Source: Chitinivibrionales bacterium
GTDB taxonomy: Bacteria; Fibrobacterota; Chitinivibrionia; Chitinivibrionales; WJKA01
Reading direction: 5' to 3'
Assembly: GCA_014728215.1 (NCBI GenBank)
Contig: WJLZ01000184.1
Coordinates: 1 to 43,972 of the forward strand
DNA length: 43,972 bases
Shown: positions 32,880-41,632 of the stretch, piece by piece
How the letters are laid out: the number at the start of each line of letters is the position of its first letter
Numbering within the stretch: the first letter of the stretch is position 1
Translations under genes and position numbers: made by a program
The notes under the pieces: model-generated
Seen by the model: the letters and a program-made list of their open reading frames with translations, nothing else
Told to the model about the DNA's origin: nothing
Databases searched by the model: none

Positions 32880-34841
32880 ATGCAAAAGTTTTCGCGAACA
32901 GGATTGATGATAACGCTGCTGCTTATGGCAGTTTACAGTAAAGACACCACCGAAAAACGCCTCAAGCAACTGGAGGAAAAGGTCAATGCTGCGATGGCGA
33001 AGGCGGGTATATCATTCGGCGGAGAATTCAGATCTCAGTACTTTTTATCCCATCTTGGCGGTGAAGCAGCCGATACGTCCAAACGGACCATTGAAACCAA
33101 TGAGTTCACTTCAGTCGATTTTGATATAACCGCCCGGCCGGTCTCGAATGTTGAAGGACGGCTTATTTTACGAATGCATCAGAACTGGCAAAATTTCTTC
33201 TCCGATATCAGCAATCCTGTTTTTAGCCGGTGGATCAGTATCGATGCTACGGGGTGGGATGTTATCCGGTTCAATGCCGGTGATTTCAAGGCAAAATTCA
33301 GCCCCTTGACTCTCTACGCACCGCAAATCGATATGCTCTACGAGCCTGAAATATTCTCCCGTCAACGAAACATCGCCATGGATGAACTCTTTTTGGGAAA
33401 TAACAACCGGATACTTCAGGGACTTAATTTCGGGTTCGATGCAGAAATCTATCCTCTGTTCGATGAGTTTCATTTCGCTCTTCTCGGAACGCGGCTCAGG
33501 AATGTGGAAACCAGTATCCAGAACGGAAGCAAAGTCGCCAATGTCATCGAATTTTCACCTGTCGAAAAAATCGCAACAGGCGCAAATCTCGATACCCGGT
33601 TTCTGAAATCAATAACCCTTGGTGGAACGTATATCTATATTTTCGATCACAAAGGGAGCATGGAGGGTTCCGATACCACAGTCGATACCACTGCGCAGCG
33701 GACCGGCATTGCTGCAGGACGGGCCGGGATCGATGTCGCTCCGCTTCTGGAGCTCGACCGGTGGAACCTCGGTGTTTCCGCAGAAATCGCCATGTCTTCC
33801 GATGACTCGACACGTTTCGACACGGTGTCGGGCTTTACGGAAAATACTATCTCCGGTACGGCGCTTGACATTAAAGGGTCGATCGGCTATAGCATGAAAG
33901 AAAGGTTTTATTTTGATGTTACCGCGGGGCTGGTCCGTAACGAACCGGATTTCAGGAATGAGCTGGCCCAGTCACCAACGTTTGTTGGTGAACGGATCAT
34001 GAATATTGAAAATGATTCGGTAGTGGGCGGCACATTTATTCCGCAATTCTATTCGAGTTACGATGCCATGTATCACACGGTTTTTAAATTCACTCCCAGC
34101 CAGGGAACCAACCGATGGCACAAGGCGCCGTTCATGAAAAATTCCTATACCCATTCGATATTTACCAGGGATGAGCTCAACAGGCTCCGCGCTGAAATGG
34201 ACCCCTCACTGCAACTGGTCATGCCTTTCGGCCCGGCCACCCCCAACCGCAATGGTATTACCGGAAAAATCGGGGTCGGATTCAGTGACTATGGTATCGA
34301 AGTTAAGGGACTGTTCGACAGCTTCGATGAAATTGACGGCATGCAAGGGTCGGTTATGATCGATGCAACAACCGATTCGCTGGTCGATTTCCCTGCCACA
34401 GCATTCAGCAGGTTCGGCGGCGGCGGATCATTCGATCTCTCGGCCCTCGCAAAAGTGCTTCCGTTCCCCCTGCGGCTTTCGGGAAGCTTTGTGCGCGCTC
34501 AGGCCGACAACGATGGTCCCGAAGCATTTTCGGGCAATAATTATGGTATCACTTCCGATTTTACCAACCTGGGACTCTACTACAAATTCTGGAAACGAAC
34601 CGCACTTCTGGGCGGAGTGCAGATCAATAAGCTCGACTTTACTCAAGGCGACTCAATTTGGGGACAAAAACAGCTCCATTTTGCCGGCGGTTTTCAGTGG
34701 ACGGTCTCCCCCGGTGCCGATGTCGTGTTCAGCCTCGGGCAGATAGCGGTGACGAATACCAATGATGATCCTGATGTGGATGCCGGGGCAATGGATTTTG
34801 AGCAGTTCCTGGTGGATGTGTCGTTGGATGTTGTTTTTTGA
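32880..34841 (+). CDS. Outer-membrane beta-barrel protein with N-terminal coiled coil (2)
   Basis: A 653-residue protein, 23 bases after the previous gene with AAGGAG before the ATG, so co-transcribed. A hydrophobic start (TGLMITLLLMAVYS) serves as signal peptide, followed by a coiled coil (EKRLKQLEEKVNAAMAKA) and a barrel: FGGEFRSQYFLSHLGG, VEGRLILRMHQNWQNFF, FNAGDFKAKFSPLTLYAPQI, and a last strand VDVSLDVVF with terminal Phe. The plan (signal, coiled coil, GGEF/GEAR first strand, long barrel) matches the upstream gene, so the two are distant paralogues or partners. The segment with RFNAGDFKAKFSPLTL recalls outer-membrane proteins of gliding or T9SS bacteria, but no family can be named. Possible substrate channel. 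Confidence 0.8.
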   Translation: MQKFSRTGLMITLLLMAVYSKDTTEKRLKQLEEKVNAAMAKAGISFGGEFRSQYFLSHLGGEAADTSKRTIETNEFTSVDFDITARPVSNVEGRLILRMHQNWQNFFSDISNPVFSRWISIDATGWDVIRFNAGDFKAKFSPLTLYAPQIDMLYEPEIFSRQRNIAMDELFLGNNNRILQGLNFGFDAEIYPLFDEFHFALLGTRLRNVETSIQNGSKVANVIEFSPVEKIATGANLDTRFLKSITLGGTYIYIFDHKGSMEGSDTTVDTTAQRTGIAAGRAGIDVAPLLELDRWNLGVSAEIAMSSDDSTRFDTVSGFTENTISGTALDIKGSIGYSMKERFYFDVTAGLVRNEPDFRNELAQSPTFVGERIMNIENDSVVGGTFIPQFYSSYDAMYHTVFKFTPSQGTNRWHKAPFMKNSYTHSIFTRDELNRLRAEMDPSLQLVMPFGPATPNRNGITGKIGVGFSDYGIEVKGLFDSFDEIDGMQGSVMIDATTDSLVDFPATAFSRFGGGGSFDLSALAKVLPFPLRLSGSFVRAQADNDGPEAFSGNNYGITSDFTNLGLYYKFWKRTALLGGVQINKLDFTQGDSIWGQKQLHFAGGFQWTVSPGADVVFSLGQIAVTNTNDDPDVDAGAMDFEQFLVDVSLDVVF

Positions 34842-34855
34842 GTGAAGGGTTACAA

Positions 34856-34883
34856 ACGAGCGCACGAAGTCACGAGCGCACGA
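34856..34883 (+). repeat. 20-bp intergenic repeat, copy 3
   Basis: ACGAAGTCACGAGCGCACGA at 34864-34883, identical to copy 1. Its 12-base end ACGAGCGCACGA is also repeated just before it (34856-34867), giving a 16-base period. It lies 15 bases after the stop of the second barrel gene. Confidence 0.8.
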
Positions 34884-35032
34884 GGGGTTTGCAAATTATC
34901 ATTGTCTCAAGAACAAAGAGATTAACGGAAAAGAAAATAAGAGGAAAGTTTGCTTAACAAATGTGCCGCACCCCGACCGTCAGGGAGGGGTTACGTTGAG
35001 GCAGAAAATTAAGAAAGTGGAAAAGCAGGACC

Positions 35033-38000
35033 ATGAATAGTAAAGTGTTAAAATTCAGCAATTATCTGACAGCACGGATTATGCCGATCCTTCTTACAGC
35101 AATCCTTATTCCCGGATGTTTCCAGAAAATTCAGATTAAGCCGCTTCCGGGCTATGGTGTACAGGAAAGTGCCTCAACTAAAACTTCGGGCACTCAGAAA
35201 CTGGTGTACCGGTTTTTCGATGAGGCCTATGTTTCGGGCGGGTATGCATACTGGTATCCGGATCAGTCGAAAGTGTTTATTCCTGAAGAATCGGGGAAAA
35301 ATGGTGAAGTTTCGCTTCAATTCGATCTTATTGCCGATGAGTATTCCGGGGGATCGGTCTGTTTATATAATCTTTTATACGACATGAGTCCCTACTATGC
35401 CGACGGTGCGCTTCAATTCTGGGTTAAAGGTGCTCAGGGAGGCGAACTCGCCTGGGTGGCGCTTGTGGATGATGAAAACAGCGACGGTAAAAAGACGGTC
35501 GTTCGTGTTCCGCTCAATGAGTACGGCTCGATCACTGATGAATGGACCAGGGTCACTATCCCACTCGTAAAATTCGGCGGTCGAGGTGTTTTCTGGGATC
35601 CTAAAAAGAGTATTGAAATTCCCGAGCGGTTCGACTGGGACAAAGTTGCCGAATTTCGTATTGAAATCAAAAAGGGTGAAAATAAAAAATTCCGTATCTG
35701 GGTCGATGATATCTTTGTTCTGCGGGATGTTGTTGAATCCTCTCCGGCACCGCTCGATCAGGAGTACTGGGATGAACGCGAAGAAACGATCACTCCCCCG
35801 CCAGCCGCAGAAAAACCCAACGTAACGCCTGTGCATACCATTTTCATCGATGCACTTCCTGCGGGCGCATTTGCCTATGTCTATGGCGGCAAAACCGCCC
35901 ATAACGTCCATCCCACAACATCGGATGAAAACAAGGGCGTGTTAGTCATGTATCAGGACAATGAAGACTATTCGGGGGTAACATACGCTCTGGGCAAAGG
36001 CAAGAATATCAATTTAACCAAAGAACGGACCACTCATGCCGGCCTGGCTTTCTTTGCAAAAGCCTCTCCTAAGGTCACCAAAGCTTATGTGGGTATTTTA
36101 GATGATGAATCGGACGGCAAAAAGGTGCAGACAAAAGTCGCCCTCTCCGATTTCGGAACACTCGACACAACCTGGAAATATTTCATGATTCCGATCAAGC
36201 AGTTTATGGCTCAGGGATCGTACTGGGATGCCACGAATCAGGCGGAAATCGGTGCTGATGTCGACTGGAGCGCAATCAATGAATTTCGTTTTTCGATCAA
36301 CCGCTACGAAAACCGTGTCGATGACGGCGAACCCGCGGTTATATATATCGATGACATGCAGATTATCGAAGATATCCCCGGGTATGTCGATCCTGATGAA
36401 TACTGGGCAGCCTTTGAATCCGATGAGCCCGATGTTCTTCTCCACGACTTTGAAAGCGAAGAAGGCCGGAAATGGGAAAGCGCATCAGGGCCGAAATCTG
36501 AGATCTCCTGCTCCTTTATCGAGCCGGAAAACAAAGAAAAATACGGCAGCAAGGCTATGGAAATCTCTTTTAAACTCGGGGACTATTGCGATGCCTATTA
36601 CGATTATCTCACCGGAGATTCTTCTTCGGTAAAAAACGACTGGTCACAGCACTGGGGACTTCGGTTCTCTTTCTATGCCACCAAACCCTATCAGTCGATT
36701 ACTGTCCAGATACAGGATGGCGGCAATGAAGTATTCGTATCGAATGTAGGCGGTCGAAGCGGGTGGAGTGAAGTGCTCGTGCCGTTCAAGGATTTCAATA
36801 AATTTCCCTACTATCAGCCCGAAGATGCCGAGCAGAATGGACGGCTCGATCTTATTGGGATGCACCGTCTCGATTTCAAACCCTCTGGCGAAGGAACGGT
36901 CGGCTCTTTTGGGATCGATAATGTCAAACTGACCAATACCCGTGAAATCCAACAGCCCAAAGCCCCTGAAAAAATCGCCCTGACGATCAGCGGCGATTTC
37001 GATTCAACCGTTACCGGGAATATCAATCCAGGTCTCTTTGGTATCAATGCAGCGCTGTGGGACGGCGATCTGCTCAAGCCGGCTACGGCAAAACATGTCA
37101 AAGCTGTGGATCATAATGTCGTCCGCTATCCCGGCGGATTGCGTGCTGATGAAGACCACTGGCAGGAAGTGCTCCAGCGGAAAGACTGGATGGTCGATAC
37201 CGATGAATTCATGGAATTTTGTGCAACAACCGACAATGAGGCCATGATTACGGTCAATTTCGGACGGGGTACCCCCGAAGAAGCTGCGGCATGGGTGAAG
37301 CATATCAATGTCGACAGCAAAGATAAGGTAAAGCTCTGGGAAATCGGCAATGAACTCTACGGAGACTGGCATGCAAATCACTGCACTGCCGAAGAATACG
37401 GCAAACGGGCTGCAGAGTTTATCAAAGCCATGAAAGCAGTGGATCCTTCAATACTGGTCGGTGTAGTCTGGGTACTTGAAGGCGAATGGAATAAAGTAGT
37501 ATTCGAGTACACAAAAGATCTTGCCGATGCCGTTATCGTTCATCATTACCCGCAGCATGCCGGTGAAGAAAACGATTTTGCGCTGCTGGTTGCGCCGCAG
37601 AGCCTCGATGACATAATTCCTTCGGTGAGACGGCAGGTTAATGAATATGGCAATGCTGAAAAAGAGTATGAAATATGGTTGACCGAGTGGAATTCGGTCG
37701 ATTTCAAACCCGGACCGCAAACTTTGACAATTGTCAACGCACTCTTTGTGGCCGATTACCTTGGCGTGCTGGCAAAACATAATATCGAGCAGGCCTCATA
37801 CTGGGATATCCACAATGACATCACTCCAGAGGGCGGCGATTATGGCTACCTTTCCCGTACCGGCGCACCCGACGGCGACAATGTCCCGCGGCCATCGTAC
37901 TGGGCATTCAAACTGGCAAGTAATGCACTCAGGGGCAAACTTGTATCATGCACAAGCGACAATGATAATGTCACCTGCTACCTGACCGAACACGATGGCG

Positions 38001-38206
38001 GCACAACAGTCATGATTGTAAATAAAATGCCCGAAACCACGGCAGAGATATCATTGAATATCCCCGGATTTACCGGAGCGGGTTCGATGAACCAACTGAC
38101 AAAAGAAAAGGTCGACAAAGGCATTGTGCAGCAGAGTATCGAAATAGCAAAGAACCAGACGCTGCGTCTTCCGCCCTATTCGCTGACATCAATAACGCTG
38201 AAATAA
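35033..38206 (+). CDS. Surface lipoprotein: three CBM11/CIA30-like domains plus clan-A glycosidase domain
   Basis: A 1057-residue protein. The signal peptide ends in the lipobox LIPGC (Cys29). Three similar beta-sandwich domains follow (about 50-250, 270-455, 475-645), each with a D/E-rich core ending in an I.DI/I.NV motif (RIWVDDIFVL, VIYIDDMQII, FGIDNVKLTN), as in CBM11 and CIA30 domains; CBM11 binds beta-glucan. Residues about 655-1057 are a TIM-barrel glycosidase of clan A: VRYPGGLRADEDHW, WEIGNELYG with acid/base Glu774, HHYPQHAG, and WLTEWNS with nucleophile Glu885. GH51 is my best guess, with GH39/GH44 relatives possible; endoglucanase or arabinofuranosidase are the likely activities. 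It sits 190 bases after the barrels and before cellobiose phosphorylase. Confidence 0.85.
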   Translation: MNSKVLKFSNYLTARIMPILLTAILIPGCFQKIQIKPLPGYGVQESASTKTSGTQKLVYRFFDEAYVSGGYAYWYPDQSKVFIPEESGKNGEVSLQFDLIADEYSGGSVCLYNLLYDMSPYYADGALQFWVKGAQGGELAWVALVDDENSDGKKTVVRVPLNEYGSITDEWTRVTIPLVKFGGRGVFWDPKKSIEIPERFDWDKVAEFRIEIKKGENKKFRIWVDDIFVLRDVVESSPAPLDQEYWDEREETITPPPAAEKPNVTPVHTIFIDALPAGAFAYVYGGKTAHNVHPTTSDENKGVLVMYQDNEDYSGVTYALGKGKNINLTKERTTHAGLAFFAKASPKVTKAYVGILDDESDGKKVQTKVALSDFGTLDTTWKYFMIPIKQFMAQGSYWDATNQAEIGADVDWSAINEFRFSINRYENRVDDGEPAVIYIDDMQIIEDIPGYVDPDEYWAAFESDEPDVLLHDFESEEGRKWESASGPKSEISCSFIEPENKEKYGSKAMEISFKLGDYCDAYYDYLTGDSSSVKNDWSQHWGLRFSFYATKPYQSITVQIQDGGNEVFVSNVGGRSGWSEVLVPFKDFNKFPYYQPEDAEQNGRLDLIGMHRLDFKPSGEGTVGSFGIDNVKLTNTREIQQPKAPEKIALTISGDFDSTVTGNINPGLFGINAALWDGDLLKPATAKHVKAVDHNVVRYPGGLRADEDHWQEVLQRKDWMVDTDEFMEFCATTDNEAMITVNFGRGTPEEAAAWVKHINVDSKDKVKLWEIGNELYGDWHANHCTAEEYGKRAAEFIKAMKAVDPSILVGVVWVLEGEWNKVVFEYTKDLADAVIVHHYPQHAGEENDFALLVAPQSLDDIIPSVRRQVNEYGNAEKEYEIWLTEWNSVDFKPGPQTLTIVNALFVADYLGVLAKHNIEQASYWDIHNDITPEGGDYGYLSRTGAPDGDNVPRPSYWAFKLASNALRGKLVSCTSDNDNVTCYLTEHDGGTTVMIVNKMPETTAEISLNIPGFTGAGSMNQLTKEKVDKGIVQQSIEIAKNQTLRLPPYSLTSITLK

Positions 38207-38280
38207 TCACCAGGGGTCGCTAGTGGTGAAACGACGCGACGATGGGGCGACGCGGAGACGCGACGAGTGAAGAGGAAAGA

Positions 38281-38300
38281 ACGAAGTTACGAGCGCACGA
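38281..38300 (+). repeat. 20-bp intergenic repeat, copy 4
   Basis: ACGAAGTTACGAGCGCACGA, one change from copies 1 and 3. It lies 75 bases after the stop of the surface lipoprotein gene. Confidence 0.8.
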
Positions 38301-38332
38301 TGGAAAATAGAAATCCTGAAATCGATTAACCC

Positions 38333-38420
38333 TGTCCCGGAGGGACAACATATCAGTAGCCGGGGATACAATCCCTGGCGTTGGGAAAAACAGAAATACA
38401 TCTTTCGTCCCGTAGGGACG
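38333..38420 (+). repeat. Three-hairpin intergenic repeat
   Basis: Three small palindromes in a row: TGTCCCGGAGGGACA (38333-38347), CCGGGGATACAATCCCTGG (38360-38378) and CGTCCCGTAGGGACG (38406-38420). The first and third share TCCCGxAGGGA with paired end changes. Repeats of this GTCCCGTAGGGAC kind are, to my knowledge, common between genes in several environmental phyla. Confidence 0.7.
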
Positions 38421-38482
38421 GTTCCTGAGCATGTCGAAGAACGGCCAGGATGAACATGCAAAAGAAGAATTAAATCCCGTGT

Positions 38483-38522
38483 GGCATGCACGCTTCAGTG
38501 CATGCCCTTTCACTAAAAGGAG
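38483..38522 (+). promoter_or_regulatory. Leader hairpin and partly sequestered ribosome binding site
   Basis: GGCATGCAC / GTGCATGCC forms a perfect nine-pair hairpin with loop GCTTCA (38483-38506). Directly after it CCTTT (38506-38510) can pair with AAAGG (38516-38520), which is part of the AAAAGGAG binding site of the GH94 gene. This fits a translational control leader, which is inference. It also fixes TTG at 38531 as the start. Confidence 0.55.
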
Positions 38523-38530
38523 CATATACC

Positions 38531-40966
38531 TTGCGTTTCGGTCATTTCGACAATGAAAATCGTGAATATGTAATCACTTCACCTAAAACACCGTTCCCCT
38601 GGATCAATTATCTGGGAAGTGAGCAATTTTTCGGGCTTATCTCCAATACGGCAGGTGGTTATTGTTTCTATCGCGATGCCCGGTTGAGGAGAATTACCCG
38701 CTACCGCTATAACAATGTTCCCCTCGATTGTGGTGGACGGTATTATTATATCAACGATGGCGGCGATGTGTGGAATCCCGGATGGATGCCGGTGAAAGCA
38801 GATCTCGACAACTACGAATGCCGCCACGGCATGGGCTACACGAAAATTGCCGGAGAACGCAAAGGACTTCAGGCGGAAACTCTCTTTTTCGTACCACCGG
38901 GAATCGATGCGGAAATTCACCGTATAACTCTTCGGAATACAACCAAAAGCCCCCGAAACATAAAGCTGTTTTCCTTTGTGGAATTCTGTTTGTGGGATGC
39001 TCTTGCCGACATGACCAATTTCCAGCGGAATTTATCGTGCGGTGAAGTCATGATTGACGGCTCGACAATTTACCATACCACCGAATACCGGGAGCGGCGA
39101 AACCATTTTGCCTATTTTTCTGTCAATACTCCTGTTGCGGGATATGACACCGACCGGGAATCCTTTTTAGGCCCCTCTAACGGGTTCCATGAACCGGAAG
39201 CGGTTTTTTCTGCAAAGTCCCGAAACTCGGTCGCCGACGGCTGGGCGCCGGTGGGATCGCACTGTATTCCGGTAACGCTCAAACCGGGAGAAGAACGGAG
39301 CCTGATCTTTATCCTCGGCTATACCGAAAATCCCCTTGAAGAAAAATGGGAAGCACCCGGAAAAGTGAATACAAAACCGGCGCGGGCGATTATCAAGCGC
39401 TTCTCAAACGACAGAGCGGTTATGGATTCGTTTAACAATTTACGGGAATACTGGGATGACCTTCTATGCCGGTTTACCGCTGCGACTCATCTCGAACCAC
39501 TGAATGCCATGGCCAACATATGGAATCCCTATCAATGTATGGCAACGTACAATATGTCTCGAAGTGCCTCCTATTTTGAATCCGGAATCGGACGGGGCAT
39601 GGGATTCAGGGATTCGAGCCAGGATATATTAGGTTATGTCCACATGCTTCCGGACAAAGCACGACAGCGGATACTGGATATTGCCGCCACACAATTCGAA
39701 GACGGCGGTGCGTATCATCAGTACCAGCCCCTTACCAAACAGGGCAACCACGAACTTGGGGGTAATTTCAACGATGATCCCCTGTGGCTGATTCTTGCCG
39801 TGTCGGCCTATCTGAAAGAGACCGGGGATTGGAGCATTCTCGATGAAGAAGTCCCTTTTGACAACGATTTGTCACGAAGTGCTTCGTTGTTTGAGCATCT
39901 CAAACGGTCGTTTAACCATGTTGTCAACAACCTCGGCCCCCACGGCCTCCCTCTTATCGGCAGGGCCGACTGGAACGATTGCCTTAACCTGAACTGCTTT
40001 TCAACTAATCCCGATGAATCTTTCCAGACCTGTGAAAATAAAAACGGACGGACCGCCGAATCGGTGTTTATCGGCGGCATGTTTGTGTTTATCGGACGGG
40101 AATATATGGAAATCTGCCGGCGACAGGGTCATCAGGAAGATGCTCATGATGCTCAATCACATATCAATGCCATGATCGAGGCTGTCAAGGAGCACGGGTG
40201 GGATGGTGAATGGTTTCTGCGTGCATATGATGACAGCGGAACAGCGATCGGAAGCAGGAAAAACAGGGAAGGCAAAATTTTTATCGAGTCCCAGGGCTTC
40301 TGCTCCATGGCGGGTATCGGTAATGATAAAGAGATGCCCCGCAAGGCGCTCGATTCTGTCAAAAAACATCTCGATACCGACCATGGAATAGTCCTTCATA
40401 ATCCCCCCTATCGCTCATATCATTTGAACCTCGGCGAAATATCCACCTATCCGCCCGGATACAAGGAAAACGCCGGAATTTTCTGTCACAACAACCCCTG
40501 GATCATTATTGCCGAAACAACGCTCGGACGAGGTGACCGTGCAGTGGAATATTATCAAAAAATCACCCCGTCTTTTCACGAAGAAACCAGCGATCATTAC
40601 CGGATGGAACCTTATGTCTATTCCCAGATGATCGCGGGCAAGGATGCCGGGCGGCATGGTGAAGCCAAAAATTCGTGGCTCACCGGCACCGCAGCCTGGA
40701 CCTTTGCTACAATCAGTCAATGGATCCTGGGGATCCGTCCTGCCTACGATGGCTTACTTGTCGATCCGTGTATACCTGCCGGCTGGGACAATTTTTCGGT
40801 AACCCGGAAGTTCAGGGATGCCTGGTACGAGATCCGGATTACAAATCCAGAGCACGTTTCAAAAGGGGTGAAACGAATTACTGTCGACGGCAAACCGATA
40901 GAGCGGAACCTGCTCCCCTGCTATGAGCCCGGAACCCGGCATCGGGTGGATGTTGAGATGGGATGA
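38531..40966 (+). CDS. GH94 cellobiose phosphorylase
   Basis: About 811 residues from TTG at 38531, chosen because AAAAGGAG lies nine bases upstream and the protein then begins (M)[14 protein letters not shown], the usual family start; the in-frame ATG at 38486 reads through a hairpin. Cellobiose phosphorylase splits cellobiose with phosphate to glucose 1-phosphate and glucose in the cytoplasm, saving ATP. Layout: N-terminal beta-sandwich ([18 protein letters not shown]), linker, then an (alpha/alpha)6 barrel with [39 protein letters not shown] and the catalytic Asp in [11 protein letters not shown] (Asp483 in this numbering); [10 protein letters not shown] and [20 protein letters not shown] complete the site. 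No signal peptide. It ends the plus-strand cluster and gives the strongest evidence that the importer carries cellobiose or cellodextrins. Confidence 0.95.
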   Translation: MRFGHFDNENREYVITSPKTPFPWINYLGSEQFFGLISNTAGGYCFYRDARLRRITRYRYNNVPLDCGGRYYYINDGGDVWNPGWMPVKADLDNYECRHGMGYTKIAGERKGLQAETLFFVPPGIDAEIHRITLRNTTKSPRNIKLFSFVEFCLWDALADMTNFQRNLSCGEVMIDGSTIYHTTEYRERRNHFAYFSVNTPVAGYDTDRESFLGPSNGFHEPEAVFSAKSRNSVADGWAPVGSHCIPVTLKPGEERSLIFILGYTENPLEEKWEAPGKVNTKPARAIIKRFSNDRAVMDSFNNLREYWDDLLCRFTAATHLEPLNAMANIWNPYQCMATYNMSRSASYFESGIGRGMGFRDSSQDILGYVHMLPDKARQRILDIAATQFEDGGAYHQYQPLTKQGNHELGGNFNDDPLWLILAVSAYLKETGDWSILDEEVPFDNDLSRSASLFEHLKRSFNHVVNNLGPHGLPLIGRADWNDCLNLNCFSTNPDESFQTCENKNGRTAESVFIGGMFVFIGREYMEICRRQGHQEDAHDAQSHINAMIEAVKEHGWDGEWFLRAYDDSGTAIGSRKNREGKIFIESQGFCSMAGIGNDKEMPRKALDSVKKHLDTDHGIVLHNPPYRSYHLNLGEISTYPPGYKENAGIFCHNNPWIIIAETTLGRGDRAVEYYQKITPSFHEETSDHYRMEPYVYSQMIAGKDAGRHGEAKNSWLTGTAAWTFATISQWILGIRPAYDGLLVDPCIPAGWDNFSVTRKFRDAWYEIRITNPEHVSKGVKRITVDGKPIERNLLPCYEPGTRHRVDVEMG

Positions 40967-40982
40967 AAAATATAGAGATAAA

Positions 40983-41189
40983 TTAAGCTGCACTCTTAAG
41001 TTCATCTGGATGCAAGCATAAATATTCTCTTACTTCAAGCTGCATTCGATCTATTTCAGCTATAAAGCCTGAGGCAGAAGCGTGATAATTCTCAGGATTC
41101 TTTTCAGCATGCCGAAGATGTGCTACTTGCTTCTGGAAATGCTCAATACGTGCAAGAGTTGCTTGCAATTCCTTATCATTTTTAATCAT
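40983..41189 (-). CDS. Small partner protein of nucleotidyltransferase module
   Basis: A 68-residue helical protein from ATG at 41189 (MIKNDKELQATLARIEHFQK ... EVREYLCLHPDELKSAA). GGAG sits within the end of the preceding gene, whose stop is two bases upstream, so the two are one unit. Similar 70-residue proteins with an I-x-N-x-x-Q/E-L start and a coiled-coil body commonly pair with toxin or nucleotidyltransferase-like genes; antitoxin is a guess. It is convergent with the GH94 gene, 16 bases apart. Confidence 0.6.
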   Translation of the reverse strand: MIKNDKELQATLARIEHFQKQVAHLRHAEKNPENYHASASGFIAEIDRMQLEVREYLCLHPDELKSAA

Positions 41190-41191
41190 GG

Positions 41192-41632
41192 TTATTCTCC
41201 TGTAACTTCGATGATACCTCTGAAATCTCCATCTCTTTTTATTTGCCAATAGCCAATAGTTTTTTCCACTCCTTCGAAGGCCGCACATTTTCTGATCCAA
41301 AAAACGCTGCAGCCAAAATGAGATTGAGCTAAATTATGATCAAAAAGCAATTTTTCTTCTTCTGTCACTTTGCTGTAAGCAAATTCATCATCCATTAAAA
41401 GAAAAACATCAATATCATTTGGATACATTTTACTGGTCACAAACGAACCAAAAATAATAAATCTTAAGAGATGATCTGTTTCAGCAGCAATTTTATAGAT
41501 TCTCTTCAAACGAATTGCTAATGCTTTTCTTCCAGAAGGAAAATGCCCAAATCTATCTACGATTTCTTTTATTGTTGCGCAATAAATCCCCTGTGGTAAA
41601 TCGCCGTTTTCATTAAATTCCGGTAATACCAT
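41192..41632 (-). CDS. Nucleotidyltransferase-fold protein (DUF6932-like)
   Basis: A 146-residue protein. The motif GSFVTSKMYPNDIDVFLLM is the G-S-x(n)-D-x-D core of polymerase-beta-type nucleotidyltransferases, and the N-terminal LPEFNENGDLPQGIYCATI plus EIVDRFGHF segment is the usual start of the DUF6932 family. The C-terminal half (CSVFWIRKCAAFEGVEKTIGYWQIKRDG) carries little else I can assign; members end with a GI..I motif as here (RGIIEV). The AT-rich composition differs from the neighbouring enzymes and suggests acquisition. With the small downstream gene it forms a putative toxin-antitoxin-like pair; which would be toxic is unknown. Confidence 0.7.
   Translation of the reverse strand: MVLPEFNENGDLPQGIYCATIKEIVDRFGHFPSGRKALAIRLKRIYKIAAETDHLLRFIIFGSFVTSKMYPNDIDVFLLMDDEFAYSKVTEEEKLLFDHNLAQSHFGCSVFWIRKCAAFEGVEKTIGYWQIKRDGDFRGIIEVTGE

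Larger units (their letters stand above)
38207..38530. other. Structured intergenic leader before cellobiose phosphorylase
   Basis: This 324-base gap has no gene but is dense in structure: low-complexity GACGCGACGA repeats (38230-38265), a 20-bp repeat copy (38281), a three-hairpin repeat (38333-38420), a leader hairpin (38483-38506) and the ribosome binding site (38515-38522). Confidence 0.7.

Noticed and set aside
38486-38530. ATG start of GH94 at 38486
   Set aside because: The extra 15 residues are encoded by a perfect hairpin and the ribosome binding site; family members begin at the RFGHFD motif.
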